DNA of 64,000 nt from Tenuifilaceae bacterium CYCD (GCA_036322835.1 AP027304.1:1240001-1304000), one strand, 5' to 3'. Positions 36,178 through 44,938 are shown, counted from the stretch's first letter. The notes: a model not told the origin generated them from the letters alone. Numbers and translations are program-made.

Positions 36178-37212
36178 ATGAAGCAAGGATGTAGATACGG
36201 AACACATAGAGTTTTAGAGCCAAAGGGAACTTTACCCCAGCCAGCTCAAAAGCTCGATAACACCATGGAGCTTTACGATAATGAGATGCTGATTTCGGTA
36301 AAAACGCTGAATATCGATTCCGCTAGTTTTACTCAAATCAAAAAGGCTTGCGATGGTGATACAGACCGTATGGCTAAAATGATTACCGACATTGTGGCTG
36401 AGCGTGGAAAAATGCAGAATCCTGTTACTGGTTCTGGCGGAATGCTTATTGGTACAGTTAAAGCCATTGGTCCAAATTTTCCCGCTGCAGGAGTAAAAGT
36501 AGGAGATACAATTGCTACGCTGGTTTCACTTTCGCTAACTCCACTGAAGATTAATAAAATTATCAGCGTCAACCCCAAAAACGACCAGGTGGATGTTGAG
36601 GCTGAAGCTATTCTTTTTGAGAGCGGTATTTACGCTGTCCTTCCCAATGATATACCCGAGAAACTTGCTCTTGCAGCACTCGATGTTGCTGGTGCACCAG
36701 CGCAGGTAGACCGTTTGGTTAAAGAGGGCGACACTGTGTGTATCATTGGCGGTGGTGGTAAATCGGGTGTTCTTTGTTGCTATCAAGCAATGCAGAATGC
36801 TACACGTACAGGAAAGGTTATTGTAGTGGAGTATTCGGAGGAAAACGCTCGCCGAATTTCTGAAATGAAATTGGCCGACCACGTTATAGTTGCCGATGCA
36901 ACAAATGTAATGGATGTTTACCGTAAGGTTACAGCGATTACTGGTCCAAGGGGCTGCGATGTGGTTATCAATAACGTGAACGTTCCTAACACCGAGATGA
37001 CATCTATTTTGATTACCAAGGGTAACGGATGCGTTTACTTCTTCTCAATGGCTACCTCGTTTACAAAGGCTGCTCTTGGTGCAGAAGGTGTTGGTAAGGA
37101 CATCAACTTAATTGTAGGAAATGGTTATGCAAAAGGTCACGCCGACCTTACTCTTAGCATAATTAGGGAATCAGAGGATATACGTAATTTATTTAATAAA
37201 CTGTATGTTTAA
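36178..37212 (+). CDS. kdd: L-erythro-3,5-diaminohexanoate dehydrogenase, copy 2
   Basis: Second Kdd, 344 residues, clearly more than half identical to copy 1 by eye, with the same start (YGTHRVLEPKGTLPQPA), TGSGGMLIGTVKAIG and NNVNVPNTEMTSIL blocks. The Rossmann motif is GGGGKSGVLCC, and here the second strand ends KVIVVEYSEEN, with a Glu where copy 1 has none. That suggests NAD use. The last 8 bp overlap the kamA start, so these two genes are likely translationally coupled. Most clusters have one kdd. Confidence 0.93.
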   Translation: MKQGCRYGTHRVLEPKGTLPQPAQKLDNTMELYDNEMLISVKTLNIDSASFTQIKKACDGDTDRMAKMITDIVAERGKMQNPVTGSGGMLIGTVKAIGPNFPAAGVKVGDTIATLVSLSLTPLKINKIISVNPKNDQVDVEAEAILFESGIYAVLPNDIPEKLALAALDVAGAPAQVDRLVKEGDTVCIIGGGGKSGVLCCYQAMQNATRTGKVIVVEYSEENARRISEMKLADHVIVADATNVMDVYRKVTAITGPRGCDVVINNVNVPNTEMTSILITKGNGCVYFFSMATSFTKAALGAEGVGKDINLIVGNGYAKGHADLTLSIIRESEDIRNLFNKLYV

Positions 37213-38461
37213 TTTTCAGAATAAAAGCAGACGTCAGGAGTTTTTTCCTAACGTATCGGACAACGATTGGAACGACTGGAAGTGGCAGGTTCGCAATCGC
37301 ATAGAGACACTTGAGGAGTTAAAAAAGTACATCAACTTAACCGCTGAGGAGGAAGAGGGTATTCGTAAATCGTTACAAACCCTTCGTATGGCTATCACTC
37401 CATACTACCTGTCGTTGGTTGATCCAAATAACCCAAACTGCCCAGTTCGTAAGCAGGCAATTCCTTCTGCAGCAGAAACTCACACTTCGGCAGCCGATTT
37501 GTTGGACCCATTGCACGAGGATGGCGATTCACCAGTTCCTGGCCTAACACACAGATATCCTGATAGGGTTCTTTTCCTTATCACCGATATGTGCTCAATG
37601 TATTGCCGTCACTGTACTCGCCGTAGGTTTGCAGGTCAAAAGGATGCTGCAACTCCAAAAGATAATATCACTAAAGGAATTGAGTATATTGCAAATCACC
37701 CAGAGGTGCGCGACGTTCTACTTTCTGGTGGTGATGCATTGCTAGTTAGCGATAGTATTTTAGAAGATATTATTGCTCGCCTTCGTGCAATTCCTCACGT
37801 GGAAATCATCCGTATTGGTAGTCGTACACCAGTTGTTCTTCCACAGCGTATTACCGACGATTTGGTGAATATGCTTAAGAAGTATCATCCAATTTGGTTA
37901 AATACTCACTTCAACCATTCTAACGAGGTAACTCCCGAGAGCGTTGAGGCTTGCGCAAAGTTGGCCAATGCAGGTGTACCTCTAGGAAACCAATCGGTTC
38001 TTCTTCGTGGAGTTAACGATTGTCCAAACGTGATGAAAAAGTTGGTTCACAACTTGGTTATGATGCGTGTTCGTCCATACTACATTTACCAATGCGACCT
38101 TTCAATGGGTCTTGAGCATTTCAGAACACCGGTTTCTAAGGGTATCGAGATTATTGAGAGTTTACGTGGTCACACCTCTGGTTACGCTGTTCCAACATTT
38201 GTGGTTGATGCTCCAGGCGGCGGTGGTAAAACACCAGTTATGCCTCAGTACGTTATTTCGCAAATGCCGGGCAAGGTTATCCTTCGTAACTTTGAGGGAG
38301 TTATTACAACCTACACTGAGCCTACCGACTACAAGAACGAGTGCGAATGTGAGGATTGCAAAAGCCATAAATTTGAGGATGGTATTGCTGGCCTAATGCA
38401 CAGCGATCAACTATCAATTGAGCCAGAGAAGTTGACCCGTAAAATGAGGAATATTCATTAA
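37205..38461 (+). CDS. kamA: L-lysine 2,3-aminomutase
   Basis: Radical SAM, PLP-dependent enzyme that converts L-lysine to L-beta-lysine, the entry step. It has the cluster motif CSMYCRHC (Cys130, Cys134, Cys137), the PLP lysine Lys342 in PGGGGKTPV, the substrate-amine ligands Asp298 and Asp335, and zinc cysteines at 273, 380, 382 and 385. All these sit 5 residues later than in the Clostridium subterminale enzyme, an excellent match to a true KamA rather than EpmB or AblA outliers. 418 residues. Confidence 0.95.
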   Translation: MFNFQNKSRRQEFFPNVSDNDWNDWKWQVRNRIETLEELKKYINLTAEEEEGIRKSLQTLRMAITPYYLSLVDPNNPNCPVRKQAIPSAAETHTSAADLLDPLHEDGDSPVPGLTHRYPDRVLFLITDMCSMYCRHCTRRRFAGQKDAATPKDNITKGIEYIANHPEVRDVLLSGGDALLVSDSILEDIIARLRAIPHVEIIRIGSRTPVVLPQRITDDLVNMLKKYHPIWLNTHFNHSNEVTPESVEACAKLANAGVPLGNQSVLLRGVNDCPNVMKKLVHNLVMMRVRPYYIYQCDLSMGLEHFRTPVSKGIEIIESLRGHTSGYAVPTFVVDAPGGGGKTPVMPQYVISQMPGKVILRNFEGVITTYTEPTDYKNECECEDCKSHKFEDGIAGLMHSDQLSIEPEKLTRKMRNIH

Positions 38462-38473
38462 TAAGTTCTAGCG

Positions 38474-38538
38474 CGAAGACGCATTGCTACTCTTTTTTGG
38501 TTTTTTTACCGATTTTAGATTAGAAAAATGCGTCTTCG
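38474..38538 (+). terminator. Long stem-loop with T-rich loop between kamA and kamB
   Basis: A perfect 12-bp stem (CGAAGACGCATT at 38474-38485, AATGCGTCTTCG at 38527-38538) encloses a 41-nt loop with two runs of T, and is followed by TGTTTTTTATA. It may be a terminator, an attenuator or an mRNA processing site that sets the KamA to KamBCDE ratio. Confidence 0.55.
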
Positions 38539-38572
38539 TGTTTTTTATAAGTAAAAATGAGGGCGAAATAGG

Positions 38573-39583
38573 ATGCCATTCATTGATGATGTGCTCACCT
38601 ACAAAAGCCTTTCAATTGTAGGACTCGAGAAGAATACTGGCAAAACGGAGTGTCTTAACTATGTTCTTGGTAGGTTAAAGGATATGGATAAGCGGATTGC
38701 TCTTACGTCAATTGGGATTGATGGCGAGAGTCGCGATATAGTCACAAACACTCAAAAACCAGAAATTCGCATCTACAAGGGAATGATTTTTATATCGGCG
38801 GAGAAGCATTACCTGCAACGCCGAATAACATCCGAGATTTTAGACGTAAGTAATATTTATACTTCGCTGGGTAGACTTGTAATTGCAAAGGCAATAAGTT
38901 CCGACAAGGTTTTACTTTCAGGTCCACCCGATACACATTGCCTAAAAGCAATAATTGCGGAGATGAATAGGTACAATGTCGATTTAACCATTGTTGACGG
39001 AGCCTTATCAAGGTTAAGCCTTGCATCGCCAGCGGTGACCGAGGGAATGGTGCTTGCCACGGGTGCGGCTTACTCTGCAAATATCCCAGAGTTGGTTCGC
39101 AAAACCAAGTACGTGGTGGATTTAATAAATCTACCTGAGGTTGAGCCAGAATTGAAGCGAAAACTCGATTTTGTGGAATCGGGAATATTTGCGGTTGATG
39201 CCGAAAGTAACCTGCACGACCTTAAAGTGCAGTCGGTTTTTATGCTTGAAAAAGCAAAGGATAAAATTTTCAGCTACGGGAATAGGCTGTTTGTTGCAGG
39301 CGCTACAAGTAATAACCTATTCGAATTTCTGCGGATGCAGAAAAATGTAGCCAACATAGAGTTGATAGTTAAGGATTTTACCAAGATATTTGCTACTCCC
39401 GATGTGTACTACTCCTTCGTCAAAAAAGGAGGAAAAGTTAGGGTGGCAACCAAAACAAAACTTGCGGCGGTTTGCATAAATCCAACATCGCCTCAGGGTT
39501 ATAGGTTGAGCTCCGATGAGCTCAAGGCGGCTATGCAGGATGCCTTGCAGATGCCAGTGTACGATGTAAAAAAGTTAAAGTGA
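38573..39583 (+). CDS. kamB: KamB, putative lysine 5,6-aminomutase reactivase subunit
   Basis: 336-residue protein found in lysine-fermentation clusters beside kamC and kamDE. It has a P-loop-like motif GLEKNTGKTEC near residue 17 and an acidic strand VDLTIVDGALSR near 137 that could be a Walker B-type site. The rest has no common domain. It is believed to work with KamC to restore KamDE after its B12/PLP cofactors become inactivated, as other B12 mutases have reactivases. That role comes from the family name and context, not from a motif seen here. It ends overlapping kamC by 1 bp (TGATG). Confidence 0.75.
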   Translation: MPFIDDVLTYKSLSIVGLEKNTGKTECLNYVLGRLKDMDKRIALTSIGIDGESRDIVTNTQKPEIRIYKGMIFISAEKHYLQRRITSEILDVSNIYTSLGRLVIAKAISSDKVLLSGPPDTHCLKAIIAEMNRYNVDLTIVDGALSRLSLASPAVTEGMVLATGAAYSANIPELVRKTKYVVDLINLPEVEPELKRKLDFVESGIFAVDAESNLHDLKVQSVFMLEKAKDKIFSYGNRLFVAGATSNNLFEFLRMQKNVANIELIVKDFTKIFATPDVYYSFVKKGGKVRVATKTKLAAVCINPTSPQGYRLSSDELKAAMQDALQMPVYDVKKLK

Positions 39584-41013
39584 TGCAGCTGAAAAGTGCG
39601 CTAACCGAGATTTCAGGACTACGCTACATGGTGGATAAACTCGATATTAAATCGGGTTTAGGTCATCGCGTGTTGCTGGCATCGCCATTTTGGGTTAGCC
39701 AAAAGGATGTGCTTTACCAGCTGCAACAGGTTGCACAAGCGGTTGATGCTTTCAACAGAAGTGAGCACAAGGAAACTTTCGATAAGGTTGCCATAAAGCT
39801 ATCGCAGGTTCGCGATATTGCCGGAACAATCAAGAATATTCAGAAGCACCTAACGCTGAACGATATTGAACTTTTCGAGGTGAAAAGTTTTGCCCTGCTG
39901 GCCAATGAGATTCGAGATTTAACCTCGTCGGTAGAGTTCCTTCACAGCAAACTACCCAACCTCAATAAGGTTATTGCAACTCTCGACCCAGAGAATACTC
40001 GAATTCCTTCGTTCTACATCAATAGTGCTTTTGCACCCGAACTTACTGCGCTGCGCAAAAAGTTGGCTAGCGTTGAATTCTCCATTGAAGATTTGGAGAA
40101 AACGAATGCTGATAGCAATAAGCAATATCAGCAATCAGAAGAAATCAGAGCCAAAATAACGGAGATTGAGGATGGTGTTAGGCAAAACCTATCGGAACAC
40201 CTGCATGGTTTTGCATCGGAGCTGAACGAGGCTTTGGTTGCAGTTGCCAATATCGATATACTTATTGCAAAGGCAAAGCAGGCTATCTACGAGAGGTTGA
40301 TTATGCCTGAGATTGTTGCCGATACAACATCGTACAGCGGACTATTCTACCCTCAACTTAAGGAGTTGCTTGAACTGGAGAAAAGAAGGTATCAACCCAT
40401 TGATGTTGAAATTCACAAAGGAACCTGTTTAATTACAGGCGCCAATATGGCTGGTAAAACGGTTCTGCTCAAAACACTTGCGTTGAGTCAGGCTCTGTGC
40501 CAGTACGGTTTTTTTGTACCTGCTGCAAGCGCAAAAATTGCCTTGGTGGAGCAGATTCTTTTCAGCATTGCCGACGAGCAATCGGAGCTATCAGGGTTAT
40601 CGTCCTATGCGGCCGAGATGCTGAAAGTGAACCAAATTGTGCAGATGGCCAAAAAGCAGCATCCGCTTTTGGTGCTGATTGATGAGTTGGCTCGTACCAC
40701 CAACCCAACAGAGGGACGAGCCATTGTTAGCGCTGTGGCAAACCTACTGAACGATTGCAACGTAAAAGCGGTTATCACAACGCACTATAGCGGTTTAAGC
40801 ACCCAATGCCGTAAGTTAAGGGTTAAGGGTTTTATTGAGGATAGCAAGGATGCCACAATCACCGTTAAGAACATTGGCGATTATATCGATTACTCGCTAA
40901 TTGACGATGATGGAACCAACGTTCCGCACGAGGCATTGCGAATTGCGCAGATACTCGGTGTTGATATCGACATAATATCCGAGGCGGCAAAACAATTGGA
41001 TTTTACTAGTTGA
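39583..41013 (+). CDS. kamC: KamC, MutS-like ATPase, putative lysine 5,6-aminomutase reactivase
   Basis: 476 residues. The C-terminal half is a MutS-type ABC ATPase: Walker A in TGANMAGKTVLLKTLALSQ, then FSIADEQSELSGLSSYAAEML and Walker B in LVLIDELARTTNPTEGRA, then VITTHYSGL. The N-terminal half is helical (coiled-coil/lever type) and lacks MutS mismatch-binding domains, so it is not a repair protein. In lysine and ornithine aminomutase clusters such MutS relatives lie beside the B12 mutase genes and are thought to reactivate the enzyme. Start at the ATG in TGATG; a GTG 3 bp earlier is also in frame. Confidence 0.85.
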   Translation: MQLKSALTEISGLRYMVDKLDIKSGLGHRVLLASPFWVSQKDVLYQLQQVAQAVDAFNRSEHKETFDKVAIKLSQVRDIAGTIKNIQKHLTLNDIELFEVKSFALLANEIRDLTSSVEFLHSKLPNLNKVIATLDPENTRIPSFYINSAFAPELTALRKKLASVEFSIEDLEKTNADSNKQYQQSEEIRAKITEIEDGVRQNLSEHLHGFASELNEALVAVANIDILIAKAKQAIYERLIMPEIVADTTSYSGLFYPQLKELLELEKRRYQPIDVEIHKGTCLITGANMAGKTVLLKTLALSQALCQYGFFVPAASAKIALVEQILFSIADEQSELSGLSSYAAEMLKVNQIVQMAKKQHPLLVLIDELARTTNPTEGRAIVSAVANLLNDCNVKAVITTHYSGLSTQCRKLRVKGFIEDSKDATITVKNIGDYIDYSLIDDDGTNVPHEALRIAQILGVDIDIISEAAKQLDFTS

Positions 41014-41081
41014 AACATTTTAATAAATAGATTCCTCAACAAGTTCGGAATGACAAAGAGGTTCAAACCCACCTAGAAGTC

Positions 41082-41101
41082 ATTCCTGCGAAAGCAGGAA
41101 T
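41082..41101. repeat. Dispersed palindrome between kamC and kamD
   Basis: ATTCCTGC, GAAA, GCAGGAAT: a perfect 8-bp stem with a GAAA loop, same family as the copy at 30856-30875. A second repeat remnant, GATTCCTC...TTCGGAATGACA, lies just before it at about 41031-41054. Together they fill most of the 144-bp gap. Confidence 0.65.
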
Positions 41102-41157
41102 CTCAAACTTAAAAGACAGAAATAACAACATAAAAACTATAAACTTCGAATACAGTT

Positions 41158-42714
41158 ATGCAGAAGAGCAAGTTAGGTCTCGATTTTGAGAAAGTTGGCT
41201 ATGCTAAAAACATCGCAAAGAAAATTGCAGGCGATGTTCAAAGCTTTGTGGAGAATTACACAACTGTGGCCGTGGAGCGTACGCTCTGCCGTTTGTTGGG
41301 AATTGATGGAATTGATGCCAATGCAGTTCCTCTCCCCAATGTGCTTGTTGACTCCCTAAAGGAGAAAGGTGTACTTGGACAAGGCGTTATTTTCTACATC
41401 GGAAACGCCATTGTTGAAACAGGTTTAAATCCACAGCAAATTGCCGAGCAGGTTGCTGAAGGTAAACTGGATTTAACCACTCTAACAATTCATCCAAAGG
41501 AGAAGATTGATGCGGCTATTATGCCAATCGTAAACGCTAGCCTCGATAGGATTAAATCACGTAGGGCTCGCCGCGAGAACTATTTGAAAACAATTGGCGA
41601 GGGTTCAAAACCTTACCTTTACGTGATTGTTGCTACCGGTAACATTTACGAGGATGTTGTGCAGGCGCAAGCTGCAGCACGTCAAGGCGCCGATATCATT
41701 GCGGTTATCCGTACAACTGGTCAAAGTTTGCTCGACTATGTTCCTTACGGTGCTACAACCGAAGGTTTCGGTGGAACTTACGCAACACAGGAGAACTTCC
41801 GCATTATGCGTAAAGCATTGGATGAGGTTGGCGAGGAAATTGGTCGCTATATTCGTCTTTGTAATTACTGTTCAGGATTGTGTATGCCCGAGATTGCCGT
41901 TATGGGTGCGTTTGAGGGACTCGATGTTATGCTTAACGACGCCCTTTACGGAATCCTTTTCCGTGATATCAATATGCAACGTACAATGGTTGACCAGTAC
42001 TTCTCTCGTATCATCAACGGGTATGCTGGTGTAATCATCAATACTGGTGAAGATAATTACCTAACCACCGCCGATGCGTTCGACGAGGCTCACACGGTGT
42101 TAGCATCTGACCTTATCAACGAACAGCTAGCGTTTATTGCAGGAATTCCTGCCGAGCAAATGGGACTTGGTCACGCATTCGAAATGGATCCAGAACTGGA
42201 GAACGGTTTCCTTTACGAGTTGGCACAAGCACAAATGACCCGCGAAATTTTCCCCGATGCACCGCTTAAGTATATGCCTCCTACCAAGTTTATGACAGGT
42301 AACGTTTTCCGTGGTCATATTCAGGATGCTCTTTTCAACCAAATTGCCATTTGGACTGGCCAGGGGCTTCAACTTTTGGGTATGATGACCGAGGCAATTC
42401 ACACGCCATTTATGTCGGACCGCTACCTTGCCATCGAGAATGCTAAGTATATCTTCAAGAATATGAAGAGCATTGGCGATGAGGTGGAGTACAAGGAGAA
42501 TGGAATTATCCGCAATCGTGCCAAGGAAGTACTGAACAATGCTGTTGAACTACTTGAGGTACTTCAGAACGATGGACTTTTCAACGCGCTGGAGCAAGGA
42601 AAGTTTGCCGCAGTTAAGCGTCCAAAAACAGGCGGTAAAGGTCTTGCAGGTGTAGTTGAGCGTGGCGCAAACTACAGCAATCCATTTGTTGATTTGATGA
42701 AACAACGTAAGTAA
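41158..42714 (+). CDS. kamD: Beta-lysine 5,6-aminomutase, alpha subunit
   Basis: Large subunit of the B12/PLP enzyme that converts beta-lysine to 3,5-diaminohexanoate. The 518 residues form the TIM-barrel substrate and PLP-phosphate site. Recognisable KamD blocks are PYLYVIVATGNIYEDVVQAQAAARQGADIIAVIRTTGQSLLDYVPYGATTEGFGGTYATQENFRIMR in pieces, RLCNYCSGLCMPEIAVMGAFEG and the TPFMSDRYLAIENAKYIF segment. It is followed after 23 bp by kamE. Confidence 0.94.
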   Translation: MQKSKLGLDFEKVGYAKNIAKKIAGDVQSFVENYTTVAVERTLCRLLGIDGIDANAVPLPNVLVDSLKEKGVLGQGVIFYIGNAIVETGLNPQQIAEQVAEGKLDLTTLTIHPKEKIDAAIMPIVNASLDRIKSRRARRENYLKTIGEGSKPYLYVIVATGNIYEDVVQAQAAARQGADIIAVIRTTGQSLLDYVPYGATTEGFGGTYATQENFRIMRKALDEVGEEIGRYIRLCNYCSGLCMPEIAVMGAFEGLDVMLNDALYGILFRDINMQRTMVDQYFSRIINGYAGVIINTGEDNYLTTADAFDEAHTVLASDLINEQLAFIAGIPAEQMGLGHAFEMDPELENGFLYELAQAQMTREIFPDAPLKYMPPTKFMTGNVFRGHIQDALFNQIAIWTGQGLQLLGMMTEAIHTPFMSDRYLAIENAKYIFKNMKSIGDEVEYKENGIIRNRAKEVLNNAVELLEVLQNDGLFNALEQGKFAAVKRPKTGGKGLAGVVERGANYSNPFVDLMKQRK

Positions 42715-42737
42715 AACGCATTAAAGAGATACACAAT

Positions 42738-43526
42738 ATGAGCGGAGGATTATACTCAATGGAGGCGCGCGATTTCGATACAACGCTCGACCTCAAAAAA
42801 ATAAAGCCTTACGGCGATACAATGAACGATGGTAAAACTCAGGTTAGTTTTACTCTACCTATACCTTGCGGAAACGAGGCCATTGAAGCGGCAAAACAGC
42901 TAATGAAGAAGATGGGATTTGAAAATCCACAGGTTGTATTCTACAAGGAGCTGACTGCTGGTTTTACATTCTTCAACTGCTACGGTAGCTGCGTTCACAC
43001 TGTCGATTTCACCACCATTCACGTTCCAAAGGTTGAGGCTACAACTTGGGATATGCACCAAACCGACGAGTACGTTAAGGAGAATATTGGTCGTAAGTTG
43101 GTTGTGGTTGGCGCAAGCACTGGAACCGATGCCCACACAGTAGGTATTGATGCTATTATGAATATGAAAGGCTACGCAGGCCATTATGGCTTGGAGCGTT
43201 ACGAGGGATTTGAGGCCTACAACCTTGGTAGCCAAGTTCCCAACGACGAGTTTATTGCCAAGGCAATTGAGCTAAAAGCCGATGCCCTTTTGGTTTCGCA
43301 AACCGTTACCCAGAAGGATGTTCACATTCAGAACCTAGTTGAGCTGGTTGAGATGCTCGAGGCCGAAGGCCTACGTAGCAAAGTTATCCTTTGCTGTGGT
43401 GGTCCACGTATTAACCACGAGTTGGCCAAGGAGCTAGGCTACGACGCTGGCTTTGGAATGAACTCCTACGCCGACGATGTAGCATCGTTCATAGCGCAGG
43501 AATTTGTGCGTAGAAATAAGAAGTAG
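42738..43526 (+). CDS. kamE: Beta-lysine 5,6-aminomutase, beta subunit
   Basis: Small, cobalamin-binding subunit, 262 residues. The B12 motif DAHTVG places the lower-ligand His at residue 133, and the PLP-anchoring Lys in MNMKGYAG is residue 144. Both numbers match the published positions for the Clostridium sticklandii enzyme. The C-terminal half is a B12-binding Rossmann domain (VPNDEFIAKAIELKADALLVSQTVTQKDVH and CCGGPRI). Last gene of the lysine block, followed by a palindrome that can serve as terminator. Confidence 0.95.
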   Translation: MSGGLYSMEARDFDTTLDLKKIKPYGDTMNDGKTQVSFTLPIPCGNEAIEAAKQLMKKMGFENPQVVFYKELTAGFTFFNCYGSCVHTVDFTTIHVPKVEATTWDMHQTDEYVKENIGRKLVVVGASTGTDAHTVGIDAIMNMKGYAGHYGLERYEGFEAYNLGSQVPNDEFIAKAIELKADALLVSQTVTQKDVHIQNLVELVEMLEAEGLRSKVILCCGGPRINHELAKELGYDAGFGMNSYADDVASFIAQEFVRRNKK

Positions 43527-43549
43527 TTTTCTATAAAGTAGTTTACTGT

Positions 43550-43582
43550 AACCCTGATGGAGTTTGGAACTCTGTCAGGGTT
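43550..43582 (+). repeat. 33-bp palindrome, left border of the accessory island (probable kamE terminator)
   Basis: 15-bp arms (two mismatches) around the loop TGG, beginning AACCCTGA and ending TCAGGGTT, then T-rich. It lies 24 bp after kamE. The same sequence, inverted, is found at 45485-45517. Confidence 0.8.
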
Positions 43583-43658
43583 TGTTGTTTATAAGAAATG
43601 ATAGGTTTCTTAAATTTGAATATATTTACGAAAGAGTAAAAGTATTAATTTTAATTGC

Positions 43659-43674
43659 GCGGTCAGAAGACCGC
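43659..43674. repeat. Small hairpin repeat GCGGTC...GACCGC
   Basis: A 6-bp perfect stem with a 4-nt loop, embedded in TTGCGCGGTCAGAAGACCGC, in the gap between kamE and the propeller gene. It resembles short intergenic repeats and has no T-run, so it is not a convincing terminator. Confidence 0.45.
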
Positions 43675-43746
43675 AACTTAAATTCGACGAAGTCCTAGAT
43701 TTCGCCGAGTTAGGGAGTTTAACAATATTTTTAAAGTGATTAGTTT

Positions 43747-44772
43747 ATGATGAAGCTTAAAGAAATTGAGAAAGTTACTTATAATCTTATAAAGACAAAT
43801 TCAACTTTTAGTTTAATAGGTTTAGACAATGAAATTAAGTTATTAGACAATGACTATCAGATTAAAGAGTTGACAATAAGAATAATGGAAAATCAATTGA
43901 AGAAAATTGAAGAAAATCAATTATTCTTTCAAGTAGAAAACATAATATATAAATTAATTTTTTCAGATTTATCTGTAAGTATTTTTTATACAACAACTGC
44001 TAATAAAGATATTTGGATATTCAATGAAAATTATATTTTTGAAGCCGAAAGAACAGAAAATAGACGTGAATATAAATTCGATTTTTTATCAATAAAAGAA
44101 AATAAGGTACTGTGGTCAGATGTTTCAATGATACGCTTTTATTCTAAATCTAACGAATTACTATTATTTACTGATTTTTTAGGGAATGTTTTCAAGAAAC
44201 GAAACATATATAATGGCCTTGAAATCTGGTCTCTAGATTTTTCAGAGAATAGAGTTAATGGTTTGGTTCTTTTAATAAATGATAAATTAGTTTTCTCAAC
44301 CACCAATCAAGATTTAATCGGAGTTGAAATAGAAACAGGCAAAGAGTTATGGCGATTATCAAATTGTAATTTGCATCATCAACAGCAACCCAACACTAAC
44401 TATTTAGTAGGCTTATCGGCAAACTCTTTTGGAAATAATTTTTATCAAGTAATAGACCCGATATGTGGAAAGAAGATAATAGATAAGAAGTTTGAAAACT
44501 TCTTTTACGAAACAACACCAAACAAGGCTTGTATTACAGAAACCCATTATTATTTTATCAGTAATGTTTTTGGAGATGGCACAGGAACAAAGAGCGAAAG
44601 AATTACACATTTGGGCTGTATCAATTTACAAACTCACGAAATAGAATGGATAGAAAAGGTTGGTAATACTTCTGAAAGGCGAAGCGAATACCAAAAACCA
44701 GAAATCAATAACAATAAAATTTATTTAATTGACGGAGAGCAAACATTACACATTTACGAAATCCCCAGTTGA
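43747..44772 (+). CDS. Cytoplasmic PQQ-type beta-propeller-like protein of unknown role
   Basis: 341 residues, no signal peptide or membrane helix. The C-terminal two thirds show propeller blades (GNVFKKRNIYNGLEIWSLDF, LIGVEIETGKELWRLS, GCINLQTHEIEWIEKVG, KIYLIDGEQTLHIYEI). The N-terminus is helical and rich in Asn, Ile and Lys. Codon use is markedly more AT-rich than in the kam genes next door, which fits recent transfer. It lies in an island with a toxin-antitoxin pair. No function can be named. Confidence 0.6.
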   Translation: MMKLKEIEKVTYNLIKTNSTFSLIGLDNEIKLLDNDYQIKELTIRIMENQLKKIEENQLFFQVENIIYKLIFSDLSVSIFYTTTANKDIWIFNENYIFEAERTENRREYKFDFLSIKENKVLWSDVSMIRFYSKSNELLLFTDFLGNVFKKRNIYNGLEIWSLDFSENRVNGLVLLINDKLVFSTTNQDLIGVEIETGKELWRLSNCNLHHQQQPNTNYLVGLSANSFGNNFYQVIDPICGKKIIDKKFENFFYETTPNKACITETHYYFISNVFGDGTGTKSERITHLGCINLQTHEIEWIEKVGNTSERRSEYQKPEINNNKIYLIDGEQTLHIYEIPS

Positions 44773-44843
44773 GCCGAGGCTGTAAAATGTAATAAACGAT
44801 TGTTGTTCGGTGGCGGTTTTACCGCCGTCGTTGTATTTTACAG
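44773..44843. repeat. Compound palindromic repeat after the propeller gene
   Basis: CTGTAAAAT (44780-44788) pairs with ATTTTACAG (44835-44843), and inside this GGCGGT (44812-44817) pairs with ACCGCC (44821-44826). The start, GCCGAGGCTGTAAAA (44773-44787), recurs with one change at 45470-45484 behind the toxin gene. Confidence 0.65.
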
Positions 44844-44938
44844 GCTTAGTCTGTATTCACATCCAATTTTGGCAACAATATTGAAGAACACTTGCATTCG
44901 GTTCGTATTTGGTGTAAATTTGCACCAAAATGTAAGTT

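Noticed and set aside
39583-41013. Annotation of kamC as a DNA mismatch repair MutS
   Set aside because: Only the ATPase half matches MutS; the mismatch-binding and connector domains are absent and the context is lysine fermentation.
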